Positions 57,843-64,000 of a stretch of DNA of 64,000 nucleotides are shown here, piece after piece (position 1 is the first letter of the stretch; each line of letters begins with the position of its first letter). Source of the DNA: Lycorma delicatula (Eukaryota; Arthropoda; Insecta; Hemiptera; Fulgoridae); NCBI RefSeq assembly GCF_047948215.1, contig NC_134455.1, positions 162,050,575 to 162,114,574 of the forward strand, written 5' to 3'. Made by a program: the position numbers and the translations under genes. The notes beneath the pieces are model-generated. The model ran no database searches and was not told the origin of the DNA. It saw nothing but the letters and a program-made list of their open reading frames with translations.

Positions 57843-60183
57843 ACGGATAAGTATGATAAGATAAAAAAGTTTGAGTAAGTTAAGAGAAGGGTATTTTATT
57901 AAAAAAAAAATCATTACCATAGCCTCTTAAAGATATTTAATGATTTTAAATATATATCATTGCTCAGAGTATTTAGTTTTTTGTAACATAATACTGAATA
58001 ATCTGATTTCATTGTATTCAAAATATTTACAAGCAAAAATACGAAAATTAGATAAAAATAATCATAATGAAAAGTAATATTAACTCCACAGTCTTACTTC
58101 ATGATAGATCTTCGTCTTTTAATGATATTTCTCAATATTTCTTATTTTACTTTCATAAGGGGAAAATTTCTCTCCTGTGCTTTTCTTGCAAACGATTTTT
58201 TTCATATAAATACGTTTTCTATGGGCTTATGCGTACTTGTAAAAAAAAAATTAAATAAAATAACATGGAAAACACTGACTGAAAAACACTCAAACAAGAA
58301 ATAATAGTTTCTAGAGTTTTAGGCCCAAGAAGAAGAGTAATAAGTTGGTAGTTTAATTTTAATTTGATTTAAATATTTGAGAAAAAGTATAATTTTTTAG
58401 TTCCTACAGCAGTGTTTTTGGAGTTTTTTTTAAAAATATATGTTTTACGTACTTGTAAATTAATTTGGTTGTTAATGTGGGTATAGTGTATGTGATAATA
58501 TGTAATGGGTGGTGAATGTTGACTCACGCTTCTATGGGTTGATTGAATCTCATCCCATTCGTCTAACGTAGAATTTTCTATATTCAGACCACTTTAGTTG
58601 TTATATTCTGGGGATAATATGTGTATCCTATGACTGTGTTTTATTTATATTAGTTATTTTTTGTCTTGAAAGATCTATTTATTATATCTGGAATGACTTA
58701 TGGAGAGTTACAAATCAGCCATTATCCAAAAAACCACTTAAGCTAAATTTTTAGGTTTAAGTTATTAAAAAGCTGTAAAGGATAAGAAAAATAAGAAAAA
58801 ATAATGAAAATTAAAATCAGTGTGGGTGATACGCTATTATGTCTTGTAACATTATAAAAAGTATTTATAAATTTCAAGTAATTATTTATAAATGGATCAA
58901 GTCCTCCTATATTTCAATAAACATCCGCAACGCACCCATAAAATAGGAACTGTTATAATGCACCGTACTTCATCTAGGAACAAAAAACAACAAAAAAGTA
59001 CAAAAAATATTGTAAGGAATTCACAATTTCATTAGAAAAATTACGGCAGGAACGTCGATCCGATTATAAAAAAAAAATGTATAAATTATCAGAGGATATT
59101 CCGTCTAACAAGCAGTTTGACGGAAAATATATTCCTCAAGTACTGAGTTGAATAGCCCGAAGGACAGGGTGCTTTAAATATTTTGTTGTATAGATATCTT
59201 AAAAAATAATTTTAAATAATTTAAATTTCACGAATATATTAACGTTAAGGTTTCCATATGACCTTATAAGTATTCTAAAATACTTATAAACTAGAGCATT
59301 GTAGAATTTTATTATGATATCATTATGGGCAAAAATCTCTGTATTTCTCATCATAAAACTAAGATTTCTACTGAAATATTTAAAAGTTATTGAAGAAATT
59401 AAATATAATTTTAAGTAGTTGCGTTAGTTACTGCTTAATTCATATATTTCTTGTACGTAGACAGGATCAAACATTACTCCGAGTTATTTTATCTCTGGCA
59501 CTACTTCAAGTTATTTATTATTATATGCCAGTAATTATAATTTTTATAGTGTGGTTTACGAGTGAAGATTAACTCTTAACATTTACTAATATTTAATTCT
59601 AATTTATTGATTAACTCTATACATTTGAATTACTGAATCAATTTAAAGCGTTTTATAAACCTAGCAACAGTTAAAGTTATTAAGATATGAAGATAAGTCA
59701 TTTATAAAAATCAGAAAAAGTAAAGGTTCAAGCGGCTTTCATTCAGCACTTCGAACTGCTAATAAATGGGTTATAGGCTTCGTTTTGAAAGAGACATTCA
59801 AGATTTGCTCTTTCAAACATCTTTCGAAAAGTAAGAGTAATACAAACAACTTTCAGGTCGTCTTTAAACTCAATAGATTGCAAAATGTTTAGCAAGACAT
59901 TATGACTTCCCTGTGATATTTCTTTTTAAAATTAATAAAATTAGTAAATTTATGAGAAATAAGTACGGTGGAACGAGAAACATAAAAATAGAAACACGTT
60001 CGGTGGAACGACCGTGTATAAATTTATGAAACTTTATTTACGAATGTTTGTCCGGTAATTAAAGTTACCATTATACATTTAAAAGTTTTGTCCATTTAAC
60101 ATTTTGATAAAGACTTTTACAGCTAGCGTATTAATCACCATCCATCCGTGACGATTTTAAGGAAAAGGGATTAGGAGTCAATA
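57843..60183. other. AT-rich non-coding stretch
   Basis: No gene recognised. An imperfect inverted pair TTTGAAAGAG/CTCTTTCAAA lies at 59785-59818, and a 13-base near-repeat ACGGTGGAACGAG/TCGGTGGAACGAC near 59965 and 60001. Confidence 0.5.
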
Positions 60184-60757
60184 ATAATAATAATCTTACA
60201 ATAAACATAGTTCATCAAGTATTGGCATTAAAATTAGGACTTTTAGATGACAGGGAGCATTGTCCTTATTATGAATATAAGGTCAGACCTACATTGGAAA
60301 ATGAGCATTGTAAACTGTATTATGATCTCCCCATACAAACTGACAAATTTGTTGCTGAAAATAAGCCAAACATGGTTCTATATAACATTAGAGAAAAAAC
60401 CGCTTTTGTCATTGATGTCACTTGATCTGATCGCAATATTAATAACGCTGAAATAGATAAAATAACCAATTACAACCCTCTGGCAATAGAATATAAAGAA
60501 ATTTACAGAGTGAACTCAATAGAAGTAGTGATAACAGCAAACGGATTAATTAACAAAAATTTAAAGAAGTACATGGAAAAGGTTGGCCTGGATCCTGAAG
60601 CCATAATTCCAAAAGCCCAAAAATCGGTAATTCTGGAGACGTGCAGGATAGTATGTCCTGTGTTAAATGCACCACAGTATTGAATGAGGTATGCCTCAAT
60701 GGCCCCTCATACTGAAATTCCGGATGTGAATCTCCGAGACAAATAATAATAATAGAT
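60184..60757 (+). mobile_element. LINE 3' end with AAT-repeat tail
   Basis: A 5'-truncated insertion carrying the last ~170 codons of a LINE protein and a short 3' UTR (GGTATGCCTCAATGGCCCCT). It ends AATAATAATAATA at 60743-60755. A similar AATAATAATAAT run flanks the 5' side (60180-60194), so the element either targeted such a run or duplicated it. Confidence 0.75.
60195..60690 (+). pseudogene. LINE C-terminal restriction-like endonuclease fragment
   Basis: Reads NIVHQVLALKLGLL, then CPYYEYKVRPTLENEHCKLY and TDKFVAENKPNMVLYNIREK, then TAFVIDVT. After a TGA stop (60423) it continues DKITNYNPLAIEYKEIYRVN, VVITANGLINKNLKKYMEKV, GLDPEAIIPKAQKSVILETC and RIVCPVL. Intact relatives in insects read NKPDI-L-DK-TYLIDIA-P, a PD-(D/E)XK-like arrangement as in R2-type LINEs. 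Here the PD is PN, so a presumed catalytic Asp is lost. Everything after the stop is in the same frame, so it is a relatively young relic. The LINE clade is not certain. Confidence 0.75.
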
Positions 60758-62159
60758 TTAGCACAAAAAGCTGATTATGTAAAACCTGATAGCACAAATG
60801 AATTTGAAACAATTTCGGGCTTTAAATGAAAATTACTAAAATATAATACTAATTTTTCTGCCTCAACAAAGGTTGATCAAGACTAGGTAAGATCAATTCG
60901 CTATCTACAATTCGGCTTGGAGACTATTATAAACCGATAGTAATTCTAAAGTAAAAAAAAACTTTTTTTAAATAATGTAAAAAAATTAAAGTCGAGTGAA
61001 CTTTTTTAAACAATGTGAAATTTAAAAAAAATATACTTAGGGTGAAATTATAGTTTAAAAAGTAAGTACATAGCGCTATCAATACGGGGGTTGCATAAAA
61101 CACAAAAATCAATTGCGAACAAGAAATGCACTCTAAGGACATCTAGTGGTGTTCCTGTTAACCATAACAAGAAAACCGTTATGAAGTTATACACAGAAAG
61201 AAAACTACATTATTTATTTTAGTTATTCGGGTACCTTATTAAATTATTAAAACACATTTATTATTCTTAGTGATTAATAAACAAATAAAATAACAGAGGA
61301 GTTAATTAAAAATATATTTTATAAAATCCAAAATAAAAGTAATTAATGATGTGTTAACAAAAGAAGTTTAAAGTAAGCAAATATCTTTCACTGTTAAAAA
61401 TAAATTAGTAAATAGTTATCGTTGTATAATTATTAGTATAAAATAATAATTACTTATAATAAGTAATTAATAAATAGTAATAAAATATTACATTGATAAA
61501 TCTTCTAATAATAGAATGATTAAACTAATTCAAAAATATTGCGAAAATATATTATTCATACGATTAATTACACAAAACCATTTATTAGATATACGATAAT
61601 ATTATTACAACAGTATTATCATTGATGAATGCATCATATATACTACTATAAAATAATAAAACTCGTATACATCACGCTAAAAATCTGGAAAGCTAATCTC
61701 TTATTTTTACCATGACTTCTAAAACTTTCGTAGTATCTTCATACTACGAAAGTTCATATTGTCATAACTACATTAATCCTTGAATATTTATCTAAATAAC
61801 AATAGAATTCTATTATTTCAGAAAGATACTATTCAAAAAAAAAGTTAAAAGCAATTGCAGAAATAAATTCAGTTACTTTAATCTACATTACGTTATAGGT
61901 TATTTTTAAAACTCTAAAGCTACAGATTAAACAAGTGATATCAGTACCATAAAAAACCTTTCAGAACGTTTATAAATGTAAATTCTTTGACAATCTATCA
62001 ATACCGAATAATTTTCATTTAAACAGGAGATCAAATTACTAAACTTAGACGTTGTGAATCCTCAAGGTGTTCACATATTAGCTTTAACACTATAAAATTA
62101 TAATCGCTGGTTTAACTTATCTCATGTTCTAAAGGATTATTGATATAAGTATTATATTA
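60758..62159. other. AT-rich non-coding stretch
   Basis: Contains only the hairpin at 61723-61754; no gene or repeat seen otherwise. Confidence 0.5.
61723..61754. repeat. 14-bp perfect hairpin with tetraloop
   Basis: AACTTTCGTAGTAT, loop CTTC, ATACTACGAAAGTT. Perfect stem in otherwise plain AT-rich DNA; there is no U-run or gene next to it to suggest a terminator. Confidence 0.95.
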
Positions 62160-62405
62160 GTCGGCCCATCTAGTCAGAACATTGATCCTCCGGGCTCAGG
62201 TCGGCCCAGGGGAATCCCGGAGCCAACTTAGGGGCTCCTCGGAACCACAGGGCCTACCCAGAGCCGCAAAGATCGCTTTGCTCGAAATTCTTGTGGGCGC
62301 CCAGGACACCCACAGAGCGCGCTTCGGTCGCCATTCCCGTCTATCCGCAGGGTTCCACCCCCTGGGCTCGCGCTCTCTTCGTTATCCTCATGGTTGTGAG
62401 AATAA
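62160..62405. other. Isolated GC-rich block
   Basis: About 245 bp of CpG-containing GC-rich sequence with a 78-codon plus-strand frame (62182-62418) that shows no known motif. Flanks on both sides are AT-rich. It may be a further LINE UTR fragment, but no paralogue was found in the window. Confidence 0.45.
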
Positions 62406-62769
62406 TATTGATAAATAACAGTTAAAGTATTCAGGCCTTATAGAAATATAAAAACATAATTAAATTATAAAGACAAAATAATAGTAACTTTTTTTCCCCC
62501 AACTCCCCTGAGCTGGACATGTAATTAAGTAAAGCTCAACCCAGTGAAGTGTCCTTCAAACTGAAACAAGCCTCTCCGCATACCGGCTGAACATCCGGCG
62601 TGGCAGGTCGCCTCGCCGGTTGAATCTTTTGTGATCAAAGCCTGTCTCAAATCATCAGGGACCAACCCTCAAATCATAAGGTTCAAATCATATGCCTTAT
62701 GATAAGCCTTTATGCCTCAAATCATAAGGGTTAACCAGGCCCAACTACGTCGTTGGGCAGAAACCGAAA

Positions 62770-63080
62770 GTCCTCTGTCCGCCAGCCATCTCACAATACG
62801 CCTTAATGTATTGTTAGCCATTAGCGTCACCTCTTGAAGATGCCTTGCGGACAACGGCGAGGTCATCCACGTACGCTACCATATCCACACCGGATGCCAA
62901 ATCCATTCTCAATAGGCCGTTGTAAGCCACGTTCCAAAGTAGGGGGCCCAATATTAACGCTGGGGCACCCTCCTTTCCAGGGGCACGACTACCTCCTCAC
63001 ACTATTCCAACAGGATCTTCAGTTCTTTAACCACCAGGTATTCTTGAGCCATCCGAACCAAGTGAGGGGACCCCCCCCCC
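62770..63080 (-). pseudogene. R1-like LINE reverse transcriptase core (YVDD)
   Basis: From about 62960 the minus strand encodes ILGPLLWNVAYNGLLRMD, then LASGVDMVAYVDDLAVVRKA (YVDD catalytic motif, about 62889-62878), then LRRIVRWLADRGLSVSA. These are RT domains 4-6 of R1-like ORF2 (GCPQGS-LGP-LWN, YADD, WL---GL). The GCPQGS part is damaged at a frameshift. It lies in a frame without an ATG. Confidence 0.85.
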
Positions 63081-63341
63081 CATACAAGGACCGGAAAACG
63101 GTCTGTAAATTTTCTTTACTGCCTCTAACTACTGATAAGGGGGAACCGGGCCCGGCTATGTCGTTCCCTGACCCCACCCAGCAGCCGTCTCTTAATTCCC
63201 CGGTTTAGAGACCCTAGGAGTCCCTGGCTGAACATCGGAACATCGTCATAGGTCGACCTGTATGCTCCCCGTTCAACTGGGATCTTGCCTATTTCTTGTC
63301 TTATAGTGGTCTTCAGGGCCTCAGGAGTCAACTGATTTCCA

Positions 63342-63955
63342 TCACTGACAGCTCTGACTGCGTTTGCGGATACTGTTTCGACTTCTGTAAGTCAGTCTTG
63401 GAGCCAGCCTCCGATCTCTTCTTCTGACTGATCCATCTCTAATTTTCAGCCAGATCGCCAGATGATTACTGGCAACGTCGTTCCGGCGCACACTCCAATC
63501 ACACCGGTGCAAGTCCCATCTGCCATCCCGGATAGTCAAATCTAGGACTGAAGCGTGACCCCTGGCCTCGAACGTGGGGATGGTGTCATTTACACATTTT
63601 AAACTATTGATTAACATCTAGTCAGCAACTCACCCCTACGATTAGTGTATCAACTATCTTCTGTTACTGATGTACAATTGAAGCCTCAAGGCATTATTGT
63701 CTTCTTAGTCGATCTAGTAATTACCTCGTGCAGATCATCTATGAAGGCCAGGTATTCGGCCAGCATACAGTTTGGGGAGAAATAGGCTTCAATTACCACC
63801 ACATCTCCCAACTCCAACGAGAAAATGAAATCACTCCTTTCCAGGAATTGCCAAGCGATCCGTCCATTGATGTCTCGGGTAACTGCATCACCTCTTGTGT
63901 CCGCAAACACTAGTCGCTTCCTACGACAACGTCACTATTGGGCTCAGTCGCTATG
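63342..63955 (-). pseudogene. R1-like LINE endonuclease domain
   Basis: The beginning ATEPNSD (about 63945) resembles the R1 'SEPY' motif. It is followed by ADTRGDAVTRDINGRIAW, then LELGDVVVIEAYFSPNCMLA and EYLAFIDDLHEVI (the Y-SPN motif of AP-type endonucleases). After a stop and lost GDFNAK block come PTFEARGHASVLDLTIRDGR (S-LDLT motif) and DVASNHLAIWLKI, where the catalytic SDH reads SNH. Two frames (63910-63686, 63617-63342) carry it. The Asp to Asn change and the missing GDFN block make it inactive. Confidence 0.85.
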
Positions 63956-64000
63956 TAGCTCAGTCACTATGGCCAGTAACTATGATAACTAAAGTACACA

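Larger units (their letters stand above)
62510..63960 (-). mobile_element. R1-like LINE: endonuclease, RT core and 3' end
   Basis: Minus-strand order from the window edge: endonuclease (63955-63342), a 3' UTR-like stretch (63185-63118), RT core with YVDD (63070-62770), then 3' UTR (62625-62515) ending near a T/A-rich run. The UTR-like piece between endonuclease and RT shows the element is rearranged. Four TCAAATCAT units at 62646-62735 mark a local slippage duplication. The element may continue past the window end. Confidence 0.82.

Noticed and set aside
57687..57878. 63-codon plus-strand frame
   Set aside because: The frame lies entirely across a SINE.
61723..61754. Intrinsic transcription terminator
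   Set aside because: Hairpin without an adjacent gene or T-run, in a eukaryotic context.

Overview
The window is eukaryotic and very AT-rich, and I find no intact protein-coding gene in it. Decayed mobile elements sit in a background of AT-rich non-coding DNA. The elements suggest an arthropod, most likely an insect and possibly a hemipteran: R1-, Jockey- and RTE-like LINEs, a Tigger/pogo element, two Tc1/mariner-IS630 transposase relics, tRNA-headed SINEs, and a multicopy protein family I know mainly from insects. The species assignment is inference. Every open frame over about 60 codons is either a fragment of an element or unconvincing, so the window is best read as intergenic or intronic DNA of a large, repeat-laden genome.

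Layout. 1-5 kb: a SINE, a 5'-truncated Jockey LINE with a 16-bp target-site duplication (TSD), a ~140-bp direct repeat pair, and a GC-richer island at 4.43-4.93 kb that resembles a promoter (TATA box) with a non-coding first exon. 5-17 kb: mostly featureless, with microsatellites, a complete-looking SINE at 8.3 kb, a pair of perfect hairpins at 11.35 kb, and a diverged repeat pair at 14.8/16.0 kb whose second copy carries a SINE-like insertion with a perfect 14-bp TSD. 17.8-18.6 kb: a mariner-like transposase relic. 23.6-24.7 kb: a second DDE_3/IS630-type relic. 24.9-27.2 kb: a 2.3-kb unclassified element, most of which recurs inverted at 48.7-50.4 kb. 28.0-29.3 kb: a deleted R1-like LINE.

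31.8-34.6 kb is a nest: a Tigger/pogo element with recognisable terminal inverted repeats (TIRs) and TA target duplications contains a tiny retroinsert with its own TSD, a GC-rich block with a perfect 16-bp hairpin, a heptamer array, and the 3' end of an R1-like LINE. 36.5-40.2 kb is an RTE-like LINE with endonuclease, reverse-transcriptase (RT) and C-terminal motifs. 42.4-42.9 kb is another R1-like 3' end. 43.7-45.4 kb is a nearly full-length but frameshifted copy of an uncharacterised multicopy arthropod gene, with a 94-bp insert at its start codon. 54.9-57.5 kb and 62.5-64.0 kb are larger R1-like remnants (gag zinc knuckles; endonuclease plus YVDD RT). 60.2-60.8 kb is the 3' end of a LINE with a restriction-like endonuclease-type domain and an AAT-repeat tail.

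The window shows no operons, CRISPR array, rRNA or functional tRNA gene. The genes do not form a pathway; they record successive insertions, and the nested insertions and TSDs give relative timing. All coordinates of decayed elements are approximate unless a TSD or TIR fixes them, and all family assignments come from motifs read by eye.
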